64,000 nucleotides of DNA from Lewinellaceae bacterium (GTDB lineage: Bacteria > Bacteroidota > Bacteroidia > Chitinophagales > Saprospiraceae): the NCBI GenBank assembly GCA_020636045.1, contig JACJYP010000004.1, positions 248,001 through 312,000 on the forward strand, given 5' to 3'. Shown here piece after piece: positions 17,601 to 25,321 of this stretch. Numbering within the stretch: position 1 is the first letter of the stretch; each line of letters opens with the position of its first letter. Under the pieces are notes generated by a model. That model was not told the origin of the DNA, did not search any database, and was given only the letters and a program-made list of their open reading frames with translations. The position numbers and the translations under genes were made by a program.

Positions 17601-17737
17601 TGCCCATTGCCGTCGAGGAGAACCCGCTTTATTCGCCGCTGGCTTACGTACTGATCGGCGGCCTGATATCGTCGACGCTGCTGTCCCGCATTGTGACGCC
17701 GGTACTTTATAAGTTGCTGGCTCCCAGGATAGTATAA
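14612..17737 (+). CDS. RND efflux transporter permease (HAE-1/AcrB-like)
   Basis: 1041-residue inner-membrane proton-driven efflux pump with the usual twelve transmembrane helices: one at residues 12-30, five in about 335-500, one near 525 and five in about 880-1040, with two large periplasmic loops between. Proton-relay residues are present: the Asp pair in LGILVDDSIVVVENIERW (about residues 396-397) and Lys in LMGIEVKNSILLVDF (about 950). Length and layout match drug-type RND pumps and not the heavy-metal CzcA group, which has different relay motifs. It completes the tripartite system with the two upstream genes. The substrate cannot be predicted. Confidence 0.92.
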   Translation: MKIAEFSVKNSQFTFIIFLAVMALGIGALLNMPRAEDPKFSPPGYNIVIVYPGAGPAEVENKITDKVEARLGALENIDRIRSLSFNGILVLTIEFKHGQDPDKKYEEVVREVNALRTELPPDIYRITIQRFSSSDVAILQGGIVSETASYADLRREAERLEEKLEKIAGIKAADTWGFPKREARINLNLPKMAAEGIPASRVLGAVQSENVSIPGGTVDVGERQFFVETSGDYENLDEIRNTVVNANNGKIVYVKDLADVDWAYEEPRHLARINGARCVWVTARMKDEQNIFDVGKEVNKAVAGWRSELPSTMDYVKVFDQNDSVRKRLTRFAKDFGIAILLVLLTLLPLGWRAALVVMISIPLSISIGLFALDQIGYSLNQLSIVGLIIALGILVDDSIVVVENIERWLREGHSRREAAILGTKQIGLAVLGCTATLVLAFLPLVFLPEASGDFIRSLPMAVVLTVLASLFVSLTIVPFLSSRLLAEQHDPRGNIFLRGLKWLISSTYARLLHLALEWPKLTMVAAAAIFFGVLSMAGRAGFAVFPASERPMFYIDIEMAAGSSLAETDRTVALVDSVLAEYVAPEFRNHHLLPDSVEPVSVYPGHGAGAQITWYASNVGRGNPRIYYNVIRESEAADYGQVFVQLQDKTPPPVKIALLDELREKFKNVPGAVINVKNFEQGPPIEAPVAIRVVGENLDTLRKVAGQVEKLVSETEGTMYVDNPIATIKTDLQVQINKDKAATLGIPIVEIDRMVRLAIAGLNVGNFTAKSDGEEYALTVTVPKQGAFAKLDVFRDLYINNVLGTAIPLSQVAEIGFKPSPNFIQHYDKDRFSSVTAFVRSGYYATAVNAQIKEKLAAMDFPSGYSYVVAGEEESAQRSFGGMGTIIMITIFGLLAVLILEFKTFKSTVIVLSVIPLGIIGAILILLATGYPFSFTVVVGLIALMGIEVKNSILLVDFTNQLRAEGMGLDQAIQEAGEIRFVPILLTSMTAIGGLMPIAVEENPLYSPLAYVLIGGLISSTLLSRIVTPVLYKLLAPRIV

Positions 17738-17893
17738 AAAAATATCGCGACCGGTCTGGAATGTAAATTTCAGGTAATCAAACCGCGGTCGAAATTAAAT
17801 ATCACTTAACCTCATGCTGTGTATGAGCGGTTGTTTTTCCGGTTTCCTTTGCCGGGTCATTCACCATTTTATTCATTAAAAAAACAGCCAGCC

Positions 17894-18097
17894 ATGCATG
17901 TAGAAGATCAAATCGACCTGGAAGACCGCAGCGATCTCGAAAAGGAAGCAGCAGCAGGGTTTCCGATCGTCCTGATGGACGAAGAAGAAGACAGTGAGGA
18001 AAATGACGAAGGAGAAGAAAGCGAGGAAGATATTGAAAGCGACGAAGAAGCGGAAGGCGGGGAAGAAGACGGCGATGAACAGGAGGATCAGGCGTAA
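17894..18097 (+). CDS. Small highly acidic protein
   Basis: 67-residue protein if translation starts at the ATG at 17894; an in-frame start at 17819 would add 25 residues of ordinary composition. After a short segment containing AAAGFPIVLMDEEE, the C-terminal 40 residues are almost entirely Asp, Glu, Ser and Gly; about half of the whole protein is acidic. No family is recognised. Acidic tails like this occur in small partner proteins of nucleic-acid or basic proteins, but there is no context to support a role. A strong hairpin terminator follows 25 nt after the stop, which supports a real transcription unit. Confidence 0.55.
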   Translation: MHVEDQIDLEDRSDLEKEAAAGFPIVLMDEEEDSEENDEGEESEEDIESDEEAEGGEEDGDEQEDQA

Positions 18098-18122
18098 TTG
18101 CGCGCGAATTACCAGGCTTCTC

Positions 18123-18161
18123 ATCCCGGATCTGTCAAAGGTTGGCAGGTCCGGGATTTTT
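18123..18161 (+). terminator. Intrinsic terminator after the small acidic protein gene
   Basis: A 16-bp stem (ATCCCGGATCTGTCAA against TTGGCAGGTCCGGGAT, with two G-T pairs) closes a very short loop and runs into TTTTTATT. It lies between the small acidic gene and the convergent two-helix membrane protein gene. Confidence 0.75.
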
Positions 18162-18654
18162 ATTCCTTCACTGCCTCAAGCCGCAACACGATTCCGGAAT
18201 GCAGGCATTGATGCACTTCCACCATCTGGCCCGGCATAACCTCCCTGAATCGCCTGAGCATGGGCGAAAGTTGTCCCAGTTCGAAGCGATAAGGGCCTAC
18301 ATCATATACCTGAAGCGGGATCGCATCTTCGTCCTGCCGGCATGAAACACGGTCGACCGTTCCGAACACCACCCGCTTTTTTCCGTTGCGCAGGTCGCGC
18401 AGAAGCCGGTGGATGCGTTCCGGGCGTTTTTCAAACAGGCAAAGGATCAGCATGATCACAAAGCATACAAGCGCAGACACGGCCAGCAGGCTGTAAAACC
18501 GGTGCGGATAGGCAAGAAAAAAGGCCGAAAGCAACAGTATTGCCGACAGCAGGTACATCCCGTGTACAAGCAGGGCATGCTGCAGTTGACGTTTCAGGCA
18601 ACGCTTGTCTTTTTTGGTAAAGGGAATAATTCTTTCGCCGGACTTCATAACCAA
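18160..18654 (-). CDS. Uncharacterised membrane protein with two transmembrane helices
   Basis: 164-residue protein I do not recognise. A basic N-terminus (TKKDKRCLKRQLQ) precedes two hydrophobic helices at about residues 28-50 (LLVHGMYLLSAILLLSAFFLAY) and 54-75 (FYSLLAVSALVCFVIMLILCLF); the remaining 90 residues are soluble and would face the cytoplasm by the positive-inside rule. The C-terminal part is beta-rich (VVFGTVDRVSCRQDEDAIPLQVYDVGPYRFEL). Two start codons, at 18654 and 18648, are equally likely. It lies between a terminator and the OmpA-family gene on the same strand, with a 77-nt gap to the latter. Confidence 0.6.
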   Translation of the reverse strand: MVMKSGERIIPFTKKDKRCLKRQLQHALLVHGMYLLSAILLLSAFFLAYPHRFYSLLAVSALVCFVIMLILCLFEKRPERIHRLLRDLRNGKKRVVFGTVDRVSCRQDEDAIPLQVYDVGPYRFELGQLSPMLRRFREVMPGQMVEVHQCLHSGIVLRLEAVKE

Positions 18655-18731
18655 TCTCCAAAAATCAGCAGGATTTCGGCAATTCCGGCGCCTCCGGGCA
18701 AAACTTTACCGTTACTTAAAGTTGATTGAAA

Positions 18732-19601
18732 TCACTCTGCGGCCGGGATGGCCGGCACATCGGGGTATAAAAGTATCTCCGTCCGGCGATTCCTGATGCG
18801 TCCCTCCACGGTGGCATTGGAAGTAAGGGGATAGTACTCGCCTTTCGCTACCGGGGTCAGTTGGTTGGCGTTTACGTTGAATTCACGGATCAAAGTACGC
18901 ACGACGTTCGTGGCTCGGCGCAAACTCCAGTCCCAGGTATCCTGAAGCGTTTTGTCTTTTGGCAATATGTTGTCGGTGTGGCTGTGCACTTCCGTATCGA
19001 CTTCGGGCATGGTGCTCAGTATTTGTGCCAGCGGCGACAGCAAAGCCCGGCCCGATGCGCTGACCTCCTGAAATATTTTGTTGTCGTACAACGCCTTGTC
19101 TGGCAGCGACAACACCACGCAGTCTTCGCGCAGTTCGACCGCTACATCCGCCTGACCGGCGTAGGAGTGCGCCAGCGATGTTTTCAGGTCTTCCAGTTTT
19201 TTCCTGCGCTGCTGCTGGGCGGTCTGGATTTTTTCCAGCAGAAGGTTTTTTTCGGACAGTTCGGCATTTTTGGATGCCAGATCCTTCTCCACCGCTTTTT
19301 TCTCCGCGGCAAGTTTGCTGGAAGACTCCCCCATCTGCTGGACGCGGTTGCTGAGTTCGGTATTCAGGTCGCTGATGTTTTCTTCCTGCTGTCCGATCAG
19401 CCGGTTGAGTTCGCCAATCTTATTGATCATATCCGCCGCTTCTTTTTTGCGGTCCAGCAACTCCTTCACCAGTACTTTTTCGCGGTTTTCAGCGCCTTGC
19501 CGGGCAGTCAGTTCCGAGCGATAGACTTTAGGTCGCACGCAGGAAGCGGCTGACACGAGCAAACAAAGAAAGAAAGTCGTTCGAATATTCAATGTAAGCA
19601 T
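18732..19601 (-). CDS. OmpA/MotB-family lipoprotein with a long coiled coil
   Basis: 289-residue peptidoglycan-binding lipoprotein. The signal peptide ends in the lipobox SAASC, with Cys21 as the lipidated residue. Residues about 35-145 form a coiled coil (EKVLVKELLDRKKEAADMINKIGELNRLIGQQEE and following heptads). The C-terminal OmpA-like domain (about 150-280) carries the peptidoglycan contacts: the Asp of VHSHTDN and the Arg of GRIRNRRTEILL. The coiled coil would span part of the periplasm between outer membrane and cell wall. The gene is transcribed away from the lipocalin-like gene on the other strand. Confidence 0.85.
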   Translation of the reverse strand: MLTLNIRTTFFLCLLVSAASCVRPKVYRSELTARQGAENREKVLVKELLDRKKEAADMINKIGELNRLIGQQEENISDLNTELSNRVQQMGESSSKLAAEKKAVEKDLASKNAELSEKNLLLEKIQTAQQQRRKKLEDLKTSLAHSYAGQADVAVELREDCVVLSLPDKALYDNKIFQEVSASGRALLSPLAQILSTMPEVDTEVHSHTDNILPKDKTLQDTWDWSLRRATNVVRTLIREFNVNANQLTPVAKGEYYPLTSNATVEGRIRNRRTEILLYPDVPAIPAAE

Positions 19602-19757
19602 AAAAGAGGTGATTATTCCGATGTGTGCTATGCAGTATTTTGTTGGCGATTCAAATCCCGGGACTTAAACGCTGAAATCCTGCAAAAGTCCCGGCACCTT
19701 CTGAATTTTAATATACAGCCGGGTCGCTTCCGGAGATTTTTTTCAAAACTTTGCGCA

Positions 19758-20135
19758 ATGCGATACGGTCATGTAAAAAAGGTGTTGCCACTGATGATCA
19801 TTTGCTGGGCCGCCTGCGAACTGGATAAAGCACATCTGGCAGGCGACTGGCAGGCAGTGGCATTGTACGAATCGGGCCAGTCAGTCAACGCCGAACTGGA
19901 TTCGGTGCGACTGTCCTTTCAGGATGAAGGGATGTACGAGTTCCGGTCCATCGGCTTTTACCGGGAAGCCGGGCCGTTTCGCAGTTCCGGACAATACCTT
20001 TTTCTGACCGACACGACCGTAAGGCCTGCCCGGGATCGTACCCTGAGGGTGTTGTTCCTTTCGGAAGACACCCTGAAGATCAGGATGCAAAAAGGCGGGA
20101 ACGAGCAGGTTGTATTTATGTCAAAAATACGATAA
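19758..20135 (+). CDS. Lipocalin-like lipoprotein
   Basis: 125-residue protein with a lipoprotein signal peptide (lipobox WAAC, Cys20). The mature part begins LAGDWQAVALYESGQSV and continues as alternating beta strands, a pattern seen in small lipocalin-like domain lipoproteins of Bacteroidota. The frame is open 45 codons upstream but the ATG at 19758 gives a proper signal peptide. An AAACTTTG sequence, close to the -7 consensus, lies a few bases upstream. Its stop is 12 nt from the convergent pntB stop. Ligand unknown. Confidence 0.65.
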   Translation: MRYGHVKKVLPLMIICWAACELDKAHLAGDWQAVALYESGQSVNAELDSVRLSFQDEGMYEFRSIGFYREAGPFRSSGQYLFLTDTTVRPARDRTLRVLFLSEDTLKIRMQKGGNEQVVFMSKIR

Positions 20136-20146
20136 GGGTTCGTCCG

Positions 20147-21547
20147 TCAACTACCGGCAGCGCTTTTAAACTCGCCGATCAGCGCCTGCAGACTTCCTTT
20201 GGCGTCGCCGTAAAGCATGCGGCAGTTATTCCTGTAGAACAACAGGTTTTCCACCCCGGCAAAACCCTTGCCCTTGCCGCGCTTCATGACGATCACCGTC
20301 CGCGCCCTGTTCGCCTCGATGATGGGCATACCCCAGAGCGGGCTGGTTTTGTCTTCCTGTGCAGCGGGATTCACCACGTCATTGGCGCCGATGATCATGC
20401 AGATATCCACGGTTTCCATGGTCGGATTGATCGCATCCATCTCCACCATCGCATCGTACGAAATGTTCGCCTCGGCCAGGAGCACGTTCATGTGGCCCGG
20501 CATACGACCCGCTACGGGGTGAATGGCAAAACTCACTTCGGCGCCGTTCTTTTCCAGGGCTTCCGTCAGTTCGCGTACGGCGTGCTGCGCTTGCGATACT
20601 GCCATGCCGTAGCCCGGCACGATCACCACGCGGTTGGCCGCTTCGAGCATCAGATAGGCATCATCAGCCTTCACTTCTTTCAGTTCACCCACCACATCGA
20701 CACCCGAGCCCGATACCGGTGCGCCGAATCCGCCCAAAAAGACGTTCGCCACCGAGCGGTTCATGGCCTTGCACATGATCAGGGTCAGGATAATGCCGCT
20801 CGCTCCTACCAGGGCGCCGGCCACGATCAGCAGGTTGTTTTGCACAATAAAACCCGAAGCGCAGGCGGCCATGCCGGAATAACTGTTCAACAGGCAGATC
20901 ACCACCGGCATATCGGCGCCTCCAATCGGGATCACGAGCAATACGCCCAGAATGAGCGCCAGCACGGAGAATAGGGCAAAATAGCGGTATGCTTCCGGTG
21001 CAACGGTATCGAGTGCGAACATGATGCCCGCGCCGAGAATGCCCACAAGAACAGCGCCCGTTACAAATTGCTGGCCGGTGTACATGACCGGCTTGCCGGA
21101 AATAAATTTCTCTTCAAGTTTGGCCCAGGCGATCAACGACCCGGAAAACGTCACGGAGCCGATGATGGCTGTCAGCCACAATACGATGCCGCCGAAGATG
21201 CCCTGGCCGGCGGGATGCGCGTGAAACTCCGCCCATGCTACCAGCAAACTGGCGGTGCCGCCAAATCCGTTGAGCAGGCCCACCATTTGCGGCATGCCCG
21301 TCATGGGGGTGCGAAAAGCGAACAGCAGGCCGATCAGCGTACCGACGACCATGCCCATCAGGATGAATTCGTAACGCTCGACATGGGTGTCCATCAGCGT
21401 CACGATAATAGCCGCTCCCATCCCTACCGCCGAGATCAGGTTCCCGCGCCGCGCGGAGATCGGGTTGCTCATTAATTTGAACCCGAGGATAAACGTCACT
21501 GCGGACAGGATGTATACTATGTTGATAAGGGTATTCAGTTGTTCCAT
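20147..21547 (-). CDS. pntB: NAD(P) transhydrogenase subunit beta
   Basis: 466-residue beta subunit of the proton-pumping transhydrogenase, which makes NADPH from NADH using the proton gradient. The N-terminal 280 residues hold the membrane helices of domain II (starting LINIVYILSAVTFILGFKLM); the C-terminal part is the NADP-binding domain III, with VPGYGMAVSQAQHAV, HPVAGRMPGHMNVLLAEA, GANDVVNPAA and KRGKGKGFAGVEN. The ATG at 21547 gives the family N-terminus MEQLNTLINIVYIL; the open frame upstream is antisense noise. It starts 2 nt after the pntAb stop. Confidence 0.93.
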   Translation of the reverse strand: MEQLNTLINIVYILSAVTFILGFKLMSNPISARRGNLISAVGMGAAIIVTLMDTHVERYEFILMGMVVGTLIGLLFAFRTPMTGMPQMVGLLNGFGGTASLLVAWAEFHAHPAGQGIFGGIVLWLTAIIGSVTFSGSLIAWAKLEEKFISGKPVMYTGQQFVTGAVLVGILGAGIMFALDTVAPEAYRYFALFSVLALILGVLLVIPIGGADMPVVICLLNSYSGMAACASGFIVQNNLLIVAGALVGASGIILTLIMCKAMNRSVANVFLGGFGAPVSGSGVDVVGELKEVKADDAYLMLEAANRVVIVPGYGMAVSQAQHAVRELTEALEKNGAEVSFAIHPVAGRMPGHMNVLLAEANISYDAMVEMDAINPTMETVDICMIIGANDVVNPAAQEDKTSPLWGMPIIEANRARTVIVMKRGKGKGFAGVENLLFYRNNCRMLYGDAKGSLQALIGEFKSAAGS

Positions 21548-21549
21548 CC

Positions 21550-21861
21550 TTATTTTTTCTCTTTTTTCTTGAACATATTGAGCATCCGGTTGGTCACGAA
21601 ATACCCGCCGGTGACGTTGATCATGGCAAACCCGACGGCGCAACCGCCCAGAATGGCGGCAAAATCGTTGTTACCGCCCTTGGCAAGCCCGGCTGCCAGG
21701 ATCGCTCCCAACACCGTAATGCCTGAAATGGCATTGGAACCGGACATCAGTGGCGTGTGCAGCAAAGAAGGCACTTTGGAGATCACCTCGAACCCGAGAA
21801 AAATGGAAAGGACGAGGATGAACAGTAGAAAAATGAGGATCGTTGTTTCCATCTGAAACAT
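21550..21861 (-). CDS. pntAb: NAD(P) transhydrogenase subunit alpha, membrane part
   Basis: 103-residue membrane piece of the alpha subunit (domain II), split from the soluble piece as in many bacteria. Three or four hydrophobic helices are visible (TTILIFLLFILVLSIFLGFEVI; GSNAISGITVLGAILAAGL; DFAAILGGCAVGFAMINVTGGYFV), and the C-terminus is basic (FKKKEKK). The conserved SKVPSLLHTPLMSGSNAISGI segment is diagnostic. The ATG at 21861 shares its A with the TAA stop of the upstream GNAT gene (TAATG), which implies translational coupling and supports this start. Confidence 0.92.
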   Translation of the reverse strand: MFQMETTILIFLLFILVLSIFLGFEVISKVPSLLHTPLMSGSNAISGITVLGAILAAGLAKGGNNDFAAILGGCAVGFAMINVTGGYFVTNRMLNMFKKKEKK

Positions 21862-22322
21862 TATTGATTGTAAACGTTCGGATTATGCAATTCCATCCAG
21901 CGCTCCGGTTTGGCCAGTTGGCGGAATCCGGATTGCGTGTATAAACCGTGTGCATCGGCAGTGACGAGCGCCCAGCGGCGGAGCCCCTGCAATTCAGGAT
22001 GTGATAAGACACTTGACATCAGCCACTTAGCCAACCCTTTTCCCTGCTGCGCCTGTATAATGAAAACATCTGCCAAATAGGCGAATGTTGCGCAGTCGCT
22101 TACCACACGGGCAAAACCGATCTGTTGCTCAGCTTCATAGACCCCAAAACAAACCGAATGCGCTATCGACTTCCGGACCACATCCAGGGGTACACCTTTT
22201 GCCCAATATGACTCTTCACTCAGATAGCGGTGGACGAACTGCAAATCGATGCGCCGGATGTCGGTCGAGATCAGGTATGCATCGCGTCTGCGTTCGAAGG
22301 CCATCGCTTTGTTTTCATGCAT
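21861..22322 (-). CDS. GNAT-family N-acetyltransferase inside the transhydrogenase operon
   Basis: 153-residue GNAT acetyltransferase. The acetyl-CoA-binding motif A is AQQGKGLAKWLMSSVL (about residues 92-107), preceded by strand YLADVFIIQ and followed by ALVTADAHGLYTQSGFRQL, the usual motif B region. It sits between pntAa and pntAb: its ATG at 22322 is 2 nt after the pntAa stop, and its own stop overlaps the pntAb start in a TAATG. A TTG start at 22328 is possible but the ATG is preferred. The tight coupling suggests co-expression with the transhydrogenase; whether it acetylates a Pnt subunit or a small molecule cannot be told. Confidence 0.85.
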   Translation of the reverse strand: MHENKAMAFERRRDAYLISTDIRRIDLQFVHRYLSEESYWAKGVPLDVVRKSIAHSVCFGVYEAEQQIGFARVVSDCATFAYLADVFIIQAQQGKGLAKWLMSSVLSHPELQGLRRWALVTADAHGLYTQSGFRQLAKPERWMELHNPNVYNQ

Positions 22323-22324
22323 AT

Positions 22325-23437
22325 TCAAAGTTCACGGACGACTTTCCCGCCGTGCGCGACGATGCAGCCCTGTTGTATGTCGTCTTCCAGATCGATCTTG
22401 AACCGCTTGCTCTCTTTATCCCAAAATTCGTCGATCAGGTTGAAAAGGTTGGCCGAATACATCTGGCTGGCATGTACCGCCACCCTGCCCGGCATATTTT
22501 CAAGACCGATGATCCGCACACCGTTCAGGTCGACTTCTTTGCCCAGTTCGGCGCCTTCGACGTTGCCACCGGTCTCCACAGCCAGATCGACGAGCAGGCT
22601 TCCCGGTTTCATGCCGGCCACCATTTCTTTGGTAATGATCAGCGGCGCTTTCCTTCCGAACACCTGTGCAGTGGTGATCACCACATCGCTGATGGCGCAT
22701 TGTTTGGCCATGGCCTCGCGCTGTATTCGCAACTGGTCTTCCGTCAGCGCTTTGGCGTAGCCGTCTTTCGTCTGGCCCGTTTCTCCCAGATCGACCTCAA
22801 AAAACCGCGCGCCGAGCGACTTTACCTGTTCCGCTACTGCCGGACGCGTATCGAAAGCATCTACGCGTGCGCCCAGGCGTTTTGCGGTAGCGATGGCCTG
22901 CAAGCCCGCTACTCCGGCGCCGATGATAAACACGCGGGACGGGTTGATGGTACCGGCCGGTGTCGTCATCATGGGAAATACTTTATCGGAACGCTCGGCA
23001 GCGAGGATCACGGCATAATAGCCTGCCAAACTGGCCTGCGAACTGAGCGCATCCATTTTCTGGGCCCGGGTGCTGCGCGGGATCAGTTCCATGGAAATGG
23101 CCGTCACACCCTGCGCCGCAAATTGAGCGATCAGGTCTTTTTCATTGAAGGGATCCAGGTAACTGACGTGAATGGCGCCTGATTTCAGTTTTTTGATATC
23201 GGCTGCAGCGGGTTTGCGGAGGCGCAACACGATGTCGCTTTTCAGAATGGCATCGCGGTCCTTGCTTACGGTAGCGCCGGATTTTTCGTATTCCTCGTCC
23301 GAAACGTGAATGCCAGCGCCGAGGCCGGTTTCGATCACTACCGATGCGCCGAGAGTCGTTAGCCGCTTGATATCGTTGGGGATAACGACTGCGCGCAATT
23401 CTCCGGGGTACGTTTCTTTTGGTATTCCTATTTGCAT
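22325..23437 (-). CDS. pntAa: NAD(P) transhydrogenase subunit alpha, soluble NAD-binding part
   Basis: 370-residue soluble domain I of the transhydrogenase alpha subunit, which binds NAD(H). It shows the alanine dehydrogenase/PNT layout: N-terminal MQIGIPKETYPGELRAVVIP, the RLRKPAAADIKKLKSGAIHVSYLDPF region, and the NAD-binding Rossmann motif VFIIGAGVAGLQAIATAKRLGARVDAFDTRP (about residues 165-195). The ATG at 23437 matches the family start; 34 further open codons upstream are not expected to be translated. It is the first gene of pntAa-GNAT-pntAb-pntB. Confidence 0.93.
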   Translation of the reverse strand: MQIGIPKETYPGELRAVVIPNDIKRLTTLGASVVIETGLGAGIHVSDEEYEKSGATVSKDRDAILKSDIVLRLRKPAAADIKKLKSGAIHVSYLDPFNEKDLIAQFAAQGVTAISMELIPRSTRAQKMDALSSQASLAGYYAVILAAERSDKVFPMMTTPAGTINPSRVFIIGAGVAGLQAIATAKRLGARVDAFDTRPAVAEQVKSLGARFFEVDLGETGQTKDGYAKALTEDQLRIQREAMAKQCAISDVVITTAQVFGRKAPLIITKEMVAGMKPGSLLVDLAVETGGNVEGAELGKEVDLNGVRIIGLENMPGRVAVHASQMYSANLFNLIDEFWDKESKRFKIDLEDDIQQGCIVAHGGKVVREL

Positions 23438-23486
23438 AGAGTCGTAGATGTGGATGTCGTTTGATGATAAAGGGAACGGGAGCGCT

Positions 23487-24098
23487 CTACCGCATTTTGG
23501 GTTGTTTTCTCTTTCCACCCGGCCGGAATCCCTTGCCACCCATCATACCCATCATGGAGGGATTCATTGCCTGGCCCGCCTGCTTTAGTTGCTTTTCCAC
23601 TTCGCGGATCTGCTCCTTGAGCATCGGCTCGGTCACATTCAGTTTTTTTAACTCCGCAAACTGTGTTTGTGCCGATTTCAGGTTGTTTTTTCCGGCTGCG
23701 ACCATCACGAGCTGTAGCATGGCCGCTCCTTTCTCGTTTTCAGAGGGCAGTCCGGCAGCGAGCGATTTTTTCAGCCAGGTTTCGGCCGTGCTGAAATCGC
23801 GCTTTTGCATAGCAAGGGCGCCGTGCGTCATATAATAGACGCCTTTATAGCCCATCAGCAGGATATTCGGGAAAAAAGTAAGGGAAAGCCGTTTTTCGGC
23901 CTCTTCCAAGCGCTGCTGACTCAGCAACTGATTGGTAGAGAGGATGGTACCGAGCATCAGGTAGCCCGCCAGCATGATGATCCCGACAAGCAGAAAAGGA
24001 AACCCATACCAGAAGCCGTAACCCATCCAGAGGCCGATGCCTCCCAAAATACCGCCCACGATCAGGGCGAAACGCAGATAAATATTGATAACGAACAT
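23487..24098 (-). CDS. Membrane protein with TPR-like region and Gly/Met-rich tail
   Basis: 203-residue protein. Residues 8-55 contain two hydrophobic helices (FALIVGGILGGIGLWMGYGF; FPFLLVGIIMLAGYLMLGTIL). The middle (about 60-170) is helical with TPR-like spacing (ALAMQKRDFSTAETWLKKSLAAGLPSENEKGAAMLQLVMVAAGKNNLKSAQTQFAELKKL). The C-terminus is unusual: MNPSMMGMMGGKGFRPGGKRKQPKMR, rich in Met, Gly and basic residues. The function is unknown. It is 49 nt upstream of pntAa on the same strand and may be co-transcribed. A TATTTTCG sequence, close to a -7 box, lies at 24131-24138. Confidence 0.65.
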   Translation of the reverse strand: MFVINIYLRFALIVGGILGGIGLWMGYGFWYGFPFLLVGIIMLAGYLMLGTILSTNQLLSQQRLEEAEKRLSLTFFPNILLMGYKGVYYMTHGALAMQKRDFSTAETWLKKSLAAGLPSENEKGAAMLQLVMVAAGKNNLKSAQTQFAELKKLNVTEPMLKEQIREVEKQLKQAGQAMNPSMMGMMGGKGFRPGGKRKQPKMR

Positions 24099-24180
24099 GC
24101 AGTATCCGGAAAATTCTTAATAATCCGGGGCGAAAATAGGAAAGCCTGTTCTGTAAAACGAAACCGTCGCCAAATGTCTG

Positions 24181-24609
24181 TTATATTTTTTTAAAAGAAA
24201 GGATCAAACTGTCGCCATCGAGCGGCCGGAACTGCAAATGTTCCGTGTCGCAATTCAGAATTTGCATACACCGGTCGCCGTTTTCACGCATTTCTACAAA
24301 ACACCAACCTTCCGAGGCCGTGAGGCTGTCCACCTTGCACAGATCGGCGGGACAATCGATGTACACTTTTATGTTGCAGCCCTCCGACACGCTGTCGTGT
24401 TCGATGCGCTTCATCCGGTTACCACTGAATTCGATGAAATACGCAGTATCCTGCTCGTTTTGCCAGCGCCCCTGAAGCACCTCCAGCAGATCGCCTGCGG
24501 GAGGGCCGGTCACCAGGGGTTTGTTTTGTGCAACGGCAGGTTTTGTGTTGGGCTTGCAGGCGATTACAAAAAATAGCAGGGCAATGAGGTAACAATTGTG
24601 TTTGTTCAT
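24181..24609 (-). CDS. Lipocalin-like hypothetical lipoprotein
   Basis: 142-residue protein with a lipoprotein signal peptide (lipobox VIAC, Cys18). The mature sequence includes LLEVLQGRWQNEQDTAYFIEFSGNRMKRI, the start of a lipocalin-like beta sheet, and several cysteines (GCNIKVYIDCPADLCKV, GWCFVEM, RCMQILNC) that could form periplasmic disulfides. I do not recognise a specific family. The 144 nt upstream, towards the next minus-strand gene, hold A/T-rich sequence with a TGTCTTTG near the start but no clear promoter or terminator. Confidence 0.6.
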   Translation of the reverse strand: MNKHNCYLIALLFFVIACKPNTKPAVAQNKPLVTGPPAGDLLEVLQGRWQNEQDTAYFIEFSGNRMKRIEHDSVSEGCNIKVYIDCPADLCKVDSLTASEGWCFVEMRENGDRCMQILNCDTEHLQFRPLDGDSLILSFKKI

Positions 24610-24753
24610 GAGGATGGTCGATTATGCTTCGCAAACAAAGACACAAAAATTATTCCCAAGAAGGAATGCTCTAATCCAACAACACGTTTATCAAATTATT
24701 TAAAACTTTGACTATCAGCAACATAGCACCAGACAATACACGGTAATTTTTCC

Positions 24754-25308
24754 TCAGTGCTGTCCGACACTTCTATACACAGTGATGCCGTAACTGATTT
24801 CGGGTGTCAGGTTGATGTACACGATCAGTCCTTCATCATCCCGGGTCGCTTCCAGGGTATATTTGATAAAGTGCTGATTATCATACGTGAGGGAGGTCCC
24901 GTTGCCAGAAAGGCTGAAGTTGGAATAATTGGAAAGACATTCGGAATAGTTCCGGCTGGTCGATACGGCAATTTGCTTTTCACCTGCGGCATGGAGCATA
25001 AAGGTGCTGACAGTGGTGCCCAAACGAATATTGACAAGGCAAACGTCTTCACTCAATCGAAACAGACGCCTGTTGTAATCCGCTGGGTCGGCGCTGATCA
25101 ACACGGGATCGTCGAATTTCATACGACACCAGTTGCCTTCTTTCTGAAGGGCAGGTACCAGTTCCGCATCGTCGAACCGGAAAGTGACCGCATCCACAGC
25201 AAGCGGAGCCGGTGCATTTTCTTTCGGTTTGTCCGCGTGCTCGCCGTCGCAAGCGGCGGCGAGCACCGCAAACACTATCATTCCACTCAAAAATTGCAAA
25301 AGCCTCAT
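24754..25308 (-). CDS. Hypothetical lipoprotein paired with a TonB-dependent receptor
   Basis: 184-residue protein starting at the ATG at 25308, which gives a clean lipoprotein signal peptide (hydrophobic stretch MIVFAVLAAAC, Cys20). The mature domain is beta-rich and ends in LTPEISYGITVYRSVGQH. No family is recognised. It starts 13 nt after the stop of the TonB-dependent receptor gene, so the two are probably co-transcribed, and it may be a surface or periplasmic partner that helps capture the receptor's ligand. Three Cys in the mature part (EGNWCRMKF, EDVCLVN, SECLSNY) could matter for folding. Confidence 0.65.
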   Translation of the reverse strand: MRLLQFLSGMIVFAVLAAACDGEHADKPKENAPAPLAVDAVTFRFDDAELVPALQKEGNWCRMKFDDPVLISADPADYNRRLFRLSEDVCLVNIRLGTTVSTFMLHAAGEKQIAVSTSRNYSECLSNYSNFSLSGNGTSLTYDNQHFIKYTLEATRDDEGLIVYINLTPEISYGITVYRSVGQH

Positions 25309-25321
25309 AAAGCAGGTAAAC

